Assembly (NCBI GenBank): GCA_001600495.1
Contig: BCKE01000012.1
Coordinates: 235,844 to 299,843 of the forward strand
DNA from: Pilasporangium apinafurcum
Taxonomy: Eukaryota > Oomycota > Peronosporomycetes > Pythiales > Pythiaceae
Reading direction: 5' to 3'
DNA: 64,000 nucleotides
This document shows positions 33,178-44,074 of this stretch, in pieces. A model generated the notes under the pieces. The model worked only from the letters and a program-made list of their open reading frames with translations, did no database searches and had not been told where the DNA came from. Position numbers and translations under genes: made by a program. Numbering within the stretch: position 1 is the first letter of the stretch; each line of letters starts with the position of its first letter.

Positions 33178-36095
33178 ATGGAGTCGTACGACCTTGGTTT
33201 TCCCGATGAAATTACAGAGTATGTAGTATTGATCATGGAACTAGACTCATGGCTGTGTTTGCAGAGAAGACGAGCCCATCTGGTCTCTTGGTTGTGTTGT
33301 CGCTGGTGAAAACTTATCGCATTTTTTATTGTGAACGTTTCCTGTAGACGAGATCTACCACCTTGTGAAGTTGAGAGACTGGACGACATTTTGATGGTGT
33401 TGAAGGCGCCGCACCCGACGATTCGATCTAAAATTCTCCGTGATCTTGCATCCGAGGTCTGTGTATATATACTTTTGCTTGTTGGGTTCGACTCTTGTTT
33501 GACATTTGTGGTGATATGGCCAATGGATATTTGTCTGGTCAACTGATTAACATGGTTGACATAGAATGGTGCATACATTGTCAAATTGCTGGATCTGTTC
33601 GATGTCTGTGAACTGGACGACGATAAAGCGATATTGCACCGGATGTTTGATATCTTCTATGCACTCAGTAAATTTTGTATTCATGCTATGAGTTCCCAGT
33701 GCTTGCGTTATTATATTAACACTATGTTTCTCACTTACCTCCATTATAGTTGAATTATGCGATCGAAAGGTGATCGAGATATTACTGAATGACTCCAACT
33801 TTCTATCCGTTGTCGGCGTCTTCGGCTATAACCCAGGTTTGATCAGAGAAATGGATTTTCGAACCGAGTTGGAAGAGAAAATGGGTTTCAAAGAAGTGAT
33901 CCCCATTGACGATAAAAGCGTCCTAGAACGCGTTCACATGAATTTTCGGATCCAAGTGATCAAAGATAATGTTCTCTCTCGGTCGCTTCCAGATTGCTCG
34001 GTGATTATGCTCGAGCATATGGTCAACGAGAACAACTATTACATCCTCTCCTATATATCCGACTCCGAAGACTATTGGCAAGCAATGTAAGACTTTACAC
34101 TAACCCATTATATTCTGCATAAGTTGTTGTTTGGATTATTCAGTTCACTGTCGATTGTAGCAAGCAACTTCTACGGACGACGGAAAAACGATTAGATGGC
34201 TTGGGACTCTTAAGGGAGATAATTCAACTTGTTCGAGTAACAAGACCATTAGACAAGCTTCCACAACCAAGAAGGGATGGGTTTGGCGCACCACCAGTTT
34301 TTGGAACACTCATCAACAACTTGTTTGGGGATGGATCTATTTTCGAGGCATTCTGTACGATTTTTGGTTCACCAGATTCCAAGCCGGAGGAGATTGCAGT
34401 CGCATTGGATATCTTAAACATATTGGTGTTCTATCAAGGCCCTGAGAGAGTTCGGGCATATCTGGCGAGTGAAGGGAAATGTATAGCGTCGCCTACATCA
34501 GACAACGACCGAATCGTGTGGAAGCCTGGCTCTTCGTTATTTACAGCCTTACTGTTTGTGTTTGAACGCCATGAATCGCCAAGAATTCAAATGCTGACAC
34601 TACTGCGGGAAATATTTCGAGTTCCTCTTGGTCATGTAAGACATTTTACTTCTGCTAAACACACCAATCTATTGTACGCTGATTTGTCCGTTCGTGTTAC
34701 CATTTAGGACGACAAATTCCTGAGTGTGTTGTACCCCAACTATATCAATTGGCTCCTTCAACCGTTAAAGTACAGCTCAGCCAACGATACTTCGAGCATG
34801 TTTGCACTGCAGGATAGTATCATGGAACTGCTCACGTTTTGCACAGAAAATCATGGATATCGAGTCAAATACTTATTTGGCAGACAGCCGATTGCTTCAT
34901 ACGTGGAAAAAATGCTTCGATCACGGAATAAGCTTTTTGTCATTCGTAAGTTGCCCTCTTGCTCTGTTGCTCCTTTTGGATACAAGCTCTCATTTGTACT
35001 TTTGTGTGATATCAGATGCCATAAAATTTGTAAGGTCTTGCGTGGCACGAGCTGAAGCGTTTTTCTCCCGTTTCTTGATCCAGAACGACCTCTTCACACC
35101 CGTCTTTGCCAATCTGAAGTTGGGGAAGCGAAACGATGGAGCAGTCGGTTCTGCTGTACTAGAGTTATTGGCACTTATTGAAAAGGTAAGATACACACTG
35201 ATTCTTGTTGAGCATAGAAAGAAGCTAATTTCTTTTGATTTTCAGGCCAATTTAACGTCTTTGATTGAACATATCTACACCAAATTTTACCCAACCTATA
35301 AGGAACAGTGTCCACTTGTATTTGACGCTATTCGGGTGCGATACGAAGATAGTTTTGGAACACAGGACGTTACAATGGAGTTAGCAGATCAAAGTGCAAT
35401 CAAATTTGTCAAGCAAAACTCCATAGACGCCGAAGAAGAACTGTATTGGGAAAAAGATACTGAGTCTGAGGGTTTATTCGTTCCCAGTCTAGTCAACAGT
35501 GGTGTATCAGAGGTAACGGAATCTGTCCATGCTCTGGAATTATTATTGTCAAACCCCATTTAACCTTCCAATGCATTTATAGGAGGAAGTCAAAGGTCGA
35601 TCAACGCCTCCAATGAAACTTGTGAACTACGATGATGATGACGATGATGATAAATCGCCTACATCGTTAAATGAAGGAGATGTTACTGGTAATGCCAGTT
35701 CCACCTCTGACGAAACGTTTGTCAGTGATGCTTCCTATGAATTGAAGCTACCTATACGTGAGAACAAAGAAGAAGACGAGTCAAAATCATTCCTCAATGG
35801 TGGTGGTATCAATGTTGCCAGAAAACAGAAAGTGGCCAAGAATGCGAAAAGCATGTTCCAGAAAATTACATGGAAGGTAAAGAAGGCATCACCGACATCA
35901 TCACCCTCGACAAACGAAACCGTGAATGGTTGTAAAGACGGCAATAGTAATAGTACAAATGACGATGTGCCTCACGATCCAACAGATGAATGTGAAGAGC
36001 ACCTCGCGCTGATAGCAAAGCGCAAATTAGAGTTAGAAGAAGCACAGACGGCACTGAAGAAAGCCAAAACATGCACACCAATCAGTTCCAGTTAG
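33178..36095 (+). CDS. PPP4R3: Protein phosphatase 4 regulatory subunit 3 (SMEK / Falafel family)
   Basis: This subunit targets PP4 phosphatase, for example to gamma-H2AX and CENP-C in animals. Nine exons (33178-33218, 33348-33456, 33565-33667, 33750-34086, 34161-34635, 34708-34945, 35016-35185, 35246-35512, 35583-36095) give 750 residues with phase kept throughout. The SMEK armadillo region starts at once with LPPCEVERLDDI and IVKLLDLFDVCE, then FKEVIPIDDKSVLERVH, all typical. The C-terminal third is acidic and low in complexity, with KTCTPISSS at the end. Known SMEK proteins begin with an EVH1/PH-like domain of about 100 residues that binds the targets. Here only about 15 residues precede the armadillo part, so it is either lost or on an exon I missed. 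Confidence 0.88.
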
Positions 36096-36315
36096 AAAAA
36101 GTGGCCGAAGTCAAGGCAGTACTTCCAAGAAAAAGCAAAACGAAAATATTAGAGCCATAACTCCACAAAACACAAAACATAGAGGGATCGATGCAACAAT
36201 CTGAAGAAGTGCTCTCGTGTTGTACCCATGCATGGAGCTTCCATTGCGTGCAATAATGTGTCGTGAAGAATTGGAGATTCAATGGAAAGTCTGCAAATGC
36301 TACTTTGCGTTTTGC

Positions 36316-37697
36316 TCACTTCCGTTCCAAGTCAGCTTGCTTGCGCTCGATCTGAAGGTTCATGAATGTAATCTCTCTGGTCAATATTTCACGAAGGAGT
36401 TTCTCGATTTCAGTGACTTTAGGGTTGCCACTCACCATTCGCTTTTGCGTAATTTCTTCGTGCTTTCGCTCCAAGCATATCAATCGAGCTTCAGCCTGGA
36501 ATTTGATCATCAATTGAAGCAACTTAGCTCTATGGATGTCGATCTCATGTGCTACTTGGAACTTTTGCACATGTTTGTTCAAATCATCGAACAATTCTAA
36601 CAACGAGTCATCCGTGGCGTTTGAGATAATTTTGCGATGCTGTGAGAGCACGTAATCAGGCGCGACAGAAGATTCGTCGGATTGAACTGTGTGCGACTGC
36701 AATATATTGGTTGGATGCCCATGATTTGATGTTTTTCTTCCCTGCAGTTGTTCTGCCAGATTGGCTGTGCCGTTTTGTCTGTTGGGCTCGTTTGATAGAC
36801 TTGATTCGGGTTGAGAACTGGTTAGTGTTGCTGTGGATCCATTACTTCTCTGGGATGTACAGGCTGTCAAGTTGTCAGATGATTCTGTCGATCGTTGACT
36901 GCTACTCAGGACAAGTCGTGCAGGACGCTTCATCACTATGATAAAATACACGTGGACGAGCGTAATGGGATAAGTCTCCAAGTTGCTAGTACAGATCCTT
37001 TGCTATAGTATTGAAACAGCACTTCACCTGAAGGTCTTAGCTGTCCATGTGGTACAACATCACTCGACGAATCTGTGATAATTGATGAAAATCCCGTTTG
37101 ATGCGTTTGAATTAGATTGACTTCTGTTTCGGTCATCCGTCGGGGTATTTCCGGTGTATCCACCATTGGCTGGTTGCTCATGAATGCATTCCTCACTTGC
37201 TGATAATTCTCACGTTGTAACTCACGATGGCCAGAAGGCAGTGTCACCAACCCATTCCCCGGTAAGATGGATGGAGTGCTCAATACTGTGCCAATTACAT
37301 TGTCTGCAAATACTTCTAAATTTCGTGTCTTTAGTGTCTGTCCGATTGCAGCCACATGCTCCGGTACAATAATATGTGGCATTACAGTCTTCATCGACTC
37401 ATTCTGTTCTTCTACCACCAGTACATCCTGCTCCAGTGGTACCACGTGGGGGATCGCATCTAGCGCTGCTGTCATCCCCATTTTTTGCTTTTTATTCGAT
37501 CCAGAGTATTTACTTTTGCTTGGAGCTACATTGGCACTACTATTGCTGCCATTATCTATGGATTCTTTGAGAATCCGGTAGACGAAATGCTGGCTGCGTT
37601 TCAGTTGCACAGCAATGGTTGCAACAGGGATACCTTCCTGTCGCATCTGCAGAATCTGTCCGCGTTCTTCATCGGAAACCCATCGTCCTCGCGCCAT
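36316..37697 (-). CDS. Helix-turn-helix protein with C-terminal coiled coil, unrecognised
   Basis: Exons 37028-37697 and 36316-36935 joined by a 92-nt GT-AG intron give 429 residues. I start at the ATG 37697 (MARGRWVSDEERGQIL). The frame stays open upstream into the leader of the divergent TatD gene, which argues against an earlier start. Residues 5-45 form a homeodomain-like HTH of the kind found in transposase and Pax-like DNA-binding domains (ERGQILQMRQEGIPVATIAVQLKRSQHFVYRIL). The middle is low in complexity. The last 110 residues are helical with a heptad pattern. A DNA-binding regulator is the simplest reading; no partner or target is visible. The gene shares a 187-bp upstream region with TatD. 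Confidence 0.7.
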
Positions 37698-37884
37698 TCG
37701 CTTTGTTCTCGAATTCCTTCTCTTCCTCTTTGGTTTGTAGCTCTTCGTTTGTGCGCACAAGGGCAAGCTCCAAATTGCCAAAAAGGCAACTGGCAACTTC
37801 AACAGGTGCAGGTACGTACTTAACGAGTTTAAACCGCTGATCACAGGTGCAAACAAAAACGAACTTAGTAGATTGATACCTTCC

Positions 37885-39345
37885 ATGCGGAAAGCAACAC
37901 AGACAGTCATGGACGGGCAGAAGAAATGTGTGGCGGCGATGATCGACATCGGTGCAAACCTCACGGACCCGGTGTTCACGGGATGCTACCGTGGGAAACA
38001 ACGGCATAAGGTGGTGTATGCATAGAACTGGCGAAATCTACAATCAGGACGAACTGATGGCTCACGAATGACAACGGATAGGACGATTTCCATGCAATTC
38101 TGACACGTGCGAAGGCTTCAGGCGTGGACAAGATCATCATCACAGGTAGGAGCGAGCGATGCTATTGCAATGAATTAGTATTGATGTATTGTAAGCTAAT
38201 GCGATTATTATTATATCCACAAGGCGGGAATCTAGAGGAAAGCAGAGCAGCCATGACACTAGCACGCAAGGAATTCTCATCAGCAGTACCGATACCGACA
38301 CTTTACAGCACGGTTGGTGTCCATCCAACCCGCTGCAGTGAGTTCGAGAAGAATGACTTTGGAGACGATGCCGACAAGTACTTTTCGCAGCTGGTGGCGG
38401 CATGTGAAGATGGGATGCGCGATGGCAAAGTAGTCGCCATTGGCGAATGCGGATTGGATTATGACCGACTAGAGTTCTGCGACAAGTCGACACAGCTCAA
38501 ATACTTTGAAAAGCAATTCGAACTCGCCGAGATCACAAAGTTACCCATGTTTCTACATAATCGCAACACCGACGGTGATTTTTATGGTACGCGGTGACAA
38601 ATATTTGTGTAAGCACTGCCGCGCTTAGTCCTCGCTATTCATCGTTCTGTATGCTCGTGTTTTAGCCATGATTGCAAAGAATCGCTCGCGATTCACGAAT
38701 GGTGTGGTGCACTCATTCACGGGGAGCACCGAGGAGGCACTAAAGCTCGTAGAGCTTGGGCTGTACATAGGTCGGTGCCTTGTCGATAGTTTCGTTCCAC
38801 TTTCACCGTCATGCTGTGTCGACTGTTTTGCTGAGTGAAATCCTATATGGATATGAACTGGACAGGAATTAATGGCTGTTCGCTCAAATTACCAGAGAAC
38901 TTGGAAACTGTGCGCGCCATTCCGAGTGATCGCCTCATGATCGAAACCGGTTCGTTTCCCTATAACAACGTTTTGATTGCTCATCATCCCTTGCATGACG
39001 TTCATATGCACTCGTATTCGATTCGATAGATGCACCTTGGTGTGATATTCGAGCAACACACGCAGGCTTTTCCCACGTTGAAACGACTTGGCAATCAAAA
39101 AAAGCGGAAAAGTATGAGGACAACTTTTTGGTCAAAGGGCGCAACGAGCCATGTACGCTCATGTAAGTACCTCCAACCCAAGAAATGGCTTGTGGTGACT
39201 TCTCTCAGCGTTGATCTCATACGAAGCTCTTGTGTTATGCAGTCAAGTGCTGGAAATCGTCAGTGCCGTTCGGGGAGAAAAGCTCGAAGATCTGTCAGCT
39301 ACAATATACGACAACACATGCCGTGTCTTCTTTCCATCTACTTAA
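37885..39345 (+). CDS. TATDN1: TatD-family DNase (TATDN1-like)
   Basis: TatD enzymes are metal-dependent 3'-5' DNases linked to DNA repair and apoptotic DNA breakdown. Seven exons (37885-38010, 38082-38145, 38224-38586, 38666-38770, 38866-38949, 39030-39162, 39243-39345) keep phase and give 283 residues. Metal-site motifs are present: GANLTDP for the first acidic/His site, GECGLDYDR with the bridging Glu, [19 protein letters not shown], and the final [11 protein letters not shown] second in-frame ATG at 37909 could also be used. All introns are 68-95 nt GT-AG. The length is normal for TATDN1. Confidence 0.92.
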
Positions 39346-40133
39346 ATTGCTTTATGCTGTCATGGGGATGGTAGAAATTGGATTATTATTTCTCAGCTTT
39401 GATTGTATTTCCAAATGGCTTTGCTTTTAGTAGCATCTCACTCATCGCTATTGCGATGATGAAACTAGAATGAGTGCCTGAATGCATGCATTAATTAATA
39501 ATAATCGTATCTTCCAGGCCAATTTGCGTATCCAACGATCTACCAGTAGTAATATCATCCTCGACATGGAGTCTTAGTGAACACAGTTAATATGCTTCTC
39601 ACAAAGAATGGAAGCAGAGTCAATCGAGAAGACGTGTATACGTGTATATGCATATAATCCGCTTTTCTGGTGCATTATCATTGACGATACAGCCGTTTTG
39701 GAGATATCACGGTTTTTTTTTACATAACTTGATCAACACCATCGCGCCTCCTTCAAAATTGGGATTCGTTTAATGCACATGCAGGATCCGCTAACTCTTC
39801 CCAACACACAATTCCTATCGCGTAGCTGTTCCGCCGTCATTGGGGAGTTGAAGTGGCTTTTTACACACTGCGTAATTACGCTCATTATGTCCTTTACTAT
39901 TTCTGGGTGTTTCCAAATAGTGGACCCTGTCACGAATCAGCTTCACTATTTTTGCGGATTTCTGCTGTATGGACTTTAAAGGTTTAGAAAATTGATGGGG
40001 AGTTTGCTAAGGATTTTCCTTAAGTGAATCTTCAGGGGTGCGTTGTAGCCAGCCATCGCAGGGAGCGTGTGGATCGCCTTCGGCAGCTCGAGATCCCTCT
40101 TCATTACCAAAGCACAGAAAAGCGCTAACTAAA
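39346..40133. other. Intergenic region with an unrecognised coding-like stretch
   Basis: On the minus strand, 39733-39933 is open for 66 codons and reads like real protein (IWKHPEIVKDIMSVITQCV, MTAEQLRDRNCVLG). It has no clear start or partner exon. It may be a fragment of a lost gene. The last 100 bases are the leader of eEF1B beta. Confidence 0.35.
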
Positions 40134-40832
40134 ATGGGCATCTCTTTCGACAACCTTGACCAAGATGTTGGCTTGAAGAAGCTGAACGGCTACCTAACGG
40201 CCAAGAGCTACATTGAAGGCTACTCCTTCAGCCAAGCCGATGTGGCGACCTTTGAAAAGTTCTCTTCCACGCCAGATGCCAGCAAGTACGCCAACGTCTA
40301 CCGTTGGTACGTGCACATCGCTGCCAAGCTCGGCTTCCGTGTCGCCCTTGCCAGCAAGGCTGCTGCCCCTGCCGCCCCTGCTGCTGCTGCCAAGCCTGCT
40401 GCGGCAAAGGCTGCTCCTGCTAAGAAGGAAGAAGACGAAGATGAAGACGATGACCTCTTCGGTGATGATGACGACGAAGAAGACGATGCTGCTGCGAAGG
40501 AAGCCGCTGCCAAGCGCGCTGAAGCTGCCAAGGCTGCCAAGAAGGAGAAGAAGAAGCCGATTGAACGCTCGCAGGTTGTAATTGAAGTCAAGCCTTGGGA
40601 AGCCGAAACCGATTTGGAAGAACTTGCTGTCAAGATCAAGGAAACCAAAATCGAAGGGTTGACTTGGGGCGAAGGCCACAAATTGGTGCCTGTTGCTTTC
40701 GGTATCAAGAAGCTCTTGGTGCAATGCGTCATTGTCGATGACTTGGTGCTGTTGGATGATATCACGGATGCCATTGAGCAATTCGAAGACTACGTCCAGT
40801 CGGTAGATGTTGCGTCCATGAACAAGTTGTAA
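40134..40832 (+). CDS. EEF1B2: Translation elongation factor 1-beta
   Basis: eEF1B beta is the guanine-nucleotide exchange factor that recycles eEF1A-GDP during translation. ATG 40134 gives 232 residues in one exon. The frame extends to 40038, but the family start (MGISFDNL) fixes the ATG. Residues 1-70 form a GST-C-like helical domain. An Ala/Pro/Lys linker and acidic clusters (EDEDEDDDLFGDDDDEE) follow; the DDLFGDDD site is the usual CK2 target. Residues 145-232 are the exchange domain, with QVVIEVKPWEAETDL, LVQCVIVDD and the final VASMNKL. Codons are strongly biased, as in other highly expressed genes. Confidence 0.96.
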   Translation: MGISFDNLDQDVGLKKLNGYLTAKSYIEGYSFSQADVATFEKFSSTPDASKYANVYRWYVHIAAKLGFRVALASKAAAPAAPAAAAKPAAAKAAPAKKEEDEDEDDDLFGDDDDEEDDAAAKEAAAKRAEAAKAAKKEKKKPIERSQVVIEVKPWEAETDLEELAVKIKETKIEGLTWGEGHKLVPVAFGIKKLLVQCVIVDDLVLLDDITDAIEQFEDYVQSVDVASMNKL

Positions 40833-41758
40833 GTGGCGATGCGTCAACGTAGACACACACAGCAGAAACTCTAGGTGCACTCCTCCTGATCCCCTTGCGT
40901 TCAAGTAATGTCAAGACGTGTCCAGGCGCTTTACCTCTCTCCTAGTTACTCTTCCAGGTTGATGGATCTCTTATTTTTCGGAAGCATGCATCTTATTACC
41001 TGGATGCAGAAAGGAACGACCTAGAAGCAACCAGGCAGGTCTTGATATATTGAATAGCTTCCATCACCCATTTCCTGAAAAACAAAATATTATGTTCTGT
41101 ATCTGCCGTTGTGCTTTAAAGATTCGTTGGCATTTTGACAATATGAGCATGTTGGGTCAGCACTCTTTTCTCTAATCATTTTACCAAGCTTCTCGTCCAA
41201 CAGCTTTCAAAAAGTTCATTAACACTTGCCCTGTGCGCTTCCTCACCTCATCAATGTGTCATCACTCGTCAACAACATGCCCACCATGTGTCGATGACGC
41301 CAACGATGGAAACGAAGTGATCTGCTCTGTTCTTGTATGATCTGGGGCTGATTGCTCACGGCATTTGCGCCCATAGACTGGGGCAATTCACTCTATTCTT
41401 ATGTGACAGCGCTACAAAAACACTATTTACAAATTGACAAAATAGGAGTATATTAATATTATTTTATGTCAAAAATATTTATTATAAACTTGATTTTATC
41501 ATTAACTAAAAAGATTAAGGTCCTATTTTGTCACAGTAAACGAACATGACAGCATAAACGTCATTCAGTGTGGTTCATGGAACCTATCCCTAGTTTTAAA
41601 CACTGACAGATCGTGATTTTATTGGTTGTTTTTTATTCCAATGGATACTTCAAGTCGTGGCCTATCGGGAAAGAACCGAAGGCGATTGATCCGCTCGCTC
41701 CATTTCCGAATCTGCACGCAAAGCCCCAAGCAGAAAGAAGTAAAAGAAGACAGAAAAG
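40833..41758. other. Intergenic region with an AT-rich inverted-repeat block
   Basis: No gene is seen. An AT-rich block is flanked by a 13-bp perfect inverted repeat (listed separately). The last 150 bases are the leader of FBPase. Confidence 0.5.
41435..41533. repeat. 99-bp AT-rich block with 13-bp inverted ends
   Basis: The phrase tgacaaaatagga at 41435-41447 is the exact reverse complement of 41521-41533. The 73 bases between are almost only A and T. No target-site duplication is seen outside the ends. It could be a MITE-like relic or a simple stem-loop. Confidence 0.6.
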
Positions 41759-43429
41759 ATGGCAGGACAAGTTGACCACTCGAACCCACTCACGCTCTCG
41801 CGATTCATCTTGGCCGAGAAGGATATCCAAACCAACAACGAACTCAGTCTCATCTTCACGTCGATTGAATTGGCATGCAAGGTCATCGCCAGTGCTGTGC
41901 GTCGCGCCGGTACGTTGTTCAGAAGGCAGAAAAAAACACATTCATTTCGTTTCTTTTCTATTTATTAAGGAGTGGAAATGGTTACAGGTTTGACTGGCTT
42001 GTATGGTCTGGACGGCTCGGAAAACTCGACGGGCGATGCTGTGAAGAAGTTGGATATTCTCGCGAATGATATCTTTATCAACTCACTCAAGGTAATCGAG
42101 GGTTAAAAGCGTTTTCTTTCTCTTAAAGTAGTTGTTGACGACTCTGACGGACATATGTGCTGCACCGACGTATAGTTTTCGACCAAAATTGAAGTGATGG
42201 TGTCGGAAGAAAATGCCGAACCCATTCTGGTTGAAAACAACTCGGCGGGAGGTATGTGGCAATGCATCTTTTTCTATCTAAAGTGCATATGCTCGTTCGA
42301 TGATTCTCACAGCTAATTATTGACTTTATTGCCATTCTTCAGCTCAATTTTGCATTGCCTTTGATCCTTTGGATGGTTCTTCCAATATTGATTGCAATGT
42401 CTCCACTGGTACCATCTTTGCCATTTATCAGCGTGACGCCAATGCTCAGGGAGGGTACGTTCATTGCACAGTTGTCATCGTGATAATTGCACAGTACGTG
42501 ATCCTCATTCGATTTTGCATTTGTGTTATTTGCATTTTTTATCTGCAGTTTCAAGGACATTTTGCAACCTGGCAACAAGCTTGTCGCTGCTGGTTACTGC
42601 ATGTATGGTAGCTCTACGCAGCTAGTGCTGACCTGGGGCAAGGGTGTGCACGGATTCACACTCGACCCTACGATTGGTGCCTTCATCCTCTCGCACAAGG
42701 ACATTCGTATCCCCGATGAACCAAAGACGGTATGATTTTCATCCCACTGTGCATTAATGATGCTTTGCTGGGGCTTATTGTGCATTTTCATTCTTCTTTA
42801 TCTAGATTTACTCGTGCAACGAAGGTAACTACGCTCACTGGGATGCTCCAACGCGTGCATTCGTGGACGAATGCAAGAACAAGCCAAAGCCGTAAGTGCA
42901 TTTGAACTATAATACGATTTGGAAGTCTCTACAAGTGGAAATTGAAACACTACTGTGGAATGTGCATTTGAATTGCTAGTTACTCGGCCAGATACGTTGG
43001 TAGTATGGTGTCGGATGTCCACCGTACAATCCTGTATGGCGGTATCTTCATGTATCCAGCAGATGCCAAGGTCAGTATGTTATACCTAGTGAATCATTAC
43101 TCATGAGTTACTGATCATGTTGAATGCTGGATACGAATGTATAGAGCAAGAACGGGAAGCTCCGTTTACTCTACGAAGCCAACCCCATGTCATTCATCGT
43201 GGAACAGGCCGGTGGCATGTCAACCACTGGCACGCAGCGCGTGCTGGATCTCATCCCGGTACATCCTCTTTCGAATAGTAAACGAACATTTGGTTTGTGT
43301 TATGAAGTTCTAACTTTGAATGCTTGTTTTAATCATCTACAGACGAGCATCCACGAACGTTCTTCCATTTTCTTGGGTTCCAAGCGTGACGTTGAACGTG
43401 TGATCGAGTTGTATGCACAACACAAGTAG
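41759..43429 (+). CDS. FBP: Fructose-1,6-bisphosphatase
   Basis: FBPase removes the C1 phosphate of fructose-1,6-bisphosphate and controls gluconeogenesis. Nine exons (41759-41909, 41988-42091, 42176-42251, 42343-42454, 42549-42729, 42806-42891, 42980-43070, 43145-43258, 43343-43429) keep phase and give 333 residues, the family norm. The metal/phosphate signature [11 protein letters not shown] is in exon 4, and [23 protein letters not shown] and [17 protein letters not shown] with the substrate site come later. There is no transit peptide, so the cytosolic form is likely. The introns are all GT-AG and 73-94 nt. Confidence 0.96.
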
Positions 43430-43706
43430 AGAGAAACCTCAACAGAATCTTTCTCAGAGTATAAGCAACTGCAGCAGCCAAATGAGTTATTTTTGCTAAT
43501 CCTGTATCAAGCAACTTTTTTAACCTTTATTCCCCCATTTCTCCCACCGGTGGGATATACTTTGACGTATTTCTTCCTCTCTATCGATAGAAGCAGAAAC
43601 CTGTTTCCAATTCTCCGCAATGAGCGCCATTCTTCTTTTCAAGAACGGATGCGAAGTGATGAGAATGCATACCCGAGGAGATCGAGTGCGTAGAGAATCA
43701 AAGTGA

Positions 43707-43991
43707 CTGTCCAGAAAACATGCCACGGTAGTATCGGTGCGAAAGGAAGGCAAAGACCACACATACGACTGTAAGGAACACTTTACAACAAAGACTTGTT
43801 CTTAGTGTGAGAGAATCAACCACATGTTCGAGCACCAGAAAGTCTTTCAGTGTCCTTACTGCAAGTTCGTTCTCGATAGGGATGTCAATGCTGCGAGGAA
43901 CATCTTTCTTAAGAATGAGCACCTACTCTCCTGGACTCATCAAGTCCAGGTATCGGAGACGCCTACTCCGCGGTCGTCTAGTCTAAACTAG
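43707..43991 (+). mobile_element. Fanzor / TnpB-like nuclease remnant (C-terminal zinc ribbon)
   Basis: This stretch codes for the end of a TnpB-family protein: EHFTTKTCS..C, then FQCPYCKFVLDRDVNAARNIFLKN. Two CxxC pairs of a zinc ribbon followed by DRDxNAARNI is the hallmark of the OrfB/TnpB and eukaryotic Fanzor C terminus, including the last RuvC acid in DRD. One stop interrupts the first zinc pair, and another stop closes the frame at the left edge, so it is a dead 95-codon fragment. No resolvase or transposase partner is nearby. Fanzor genes are known in oomycetes. The call rests on this short motif but the motif is quite specific. Confidence 0.68.
43930..43950 (+). other. Hairpin at the 3' end of the Fanzor-like remnant
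   Basis: The 8-base arm cctggact (43930-43937) pairs perfectly with agtccagg (43943-43950) around a 5-base loop. It sits just before the stop of the zinc-ribbon frame. TnpB and Fanzor elements carry their guide (omega) RNA at this end, so it may be a trace of it. Confidence 0.45.
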
Positions 43992-44074
43992 CTTTTGTTA
44001 GTTAAGTCGGACCCCAACAATAACGGTTGATTGCACTAATACTGAAGTGACTGGTATGTAATTATATGCGTCTT

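Larger units (their letters stand above)
43430..44074. other. Intergenic region carrying the Fanzor-like remnant
   Basis: Both neighbouring genes end here. Apart from the zinc-ribbon remnant at 43707-43991 and its hairpin, I see nothing further. Confidence 0.5.

Noticed and set aside
40194-40904. 236-codon minus-strand frame over eEF1B beta
   Set aside because: It is a mirror frame of a highly biased gene; the plus-strand protein is unmistakable.
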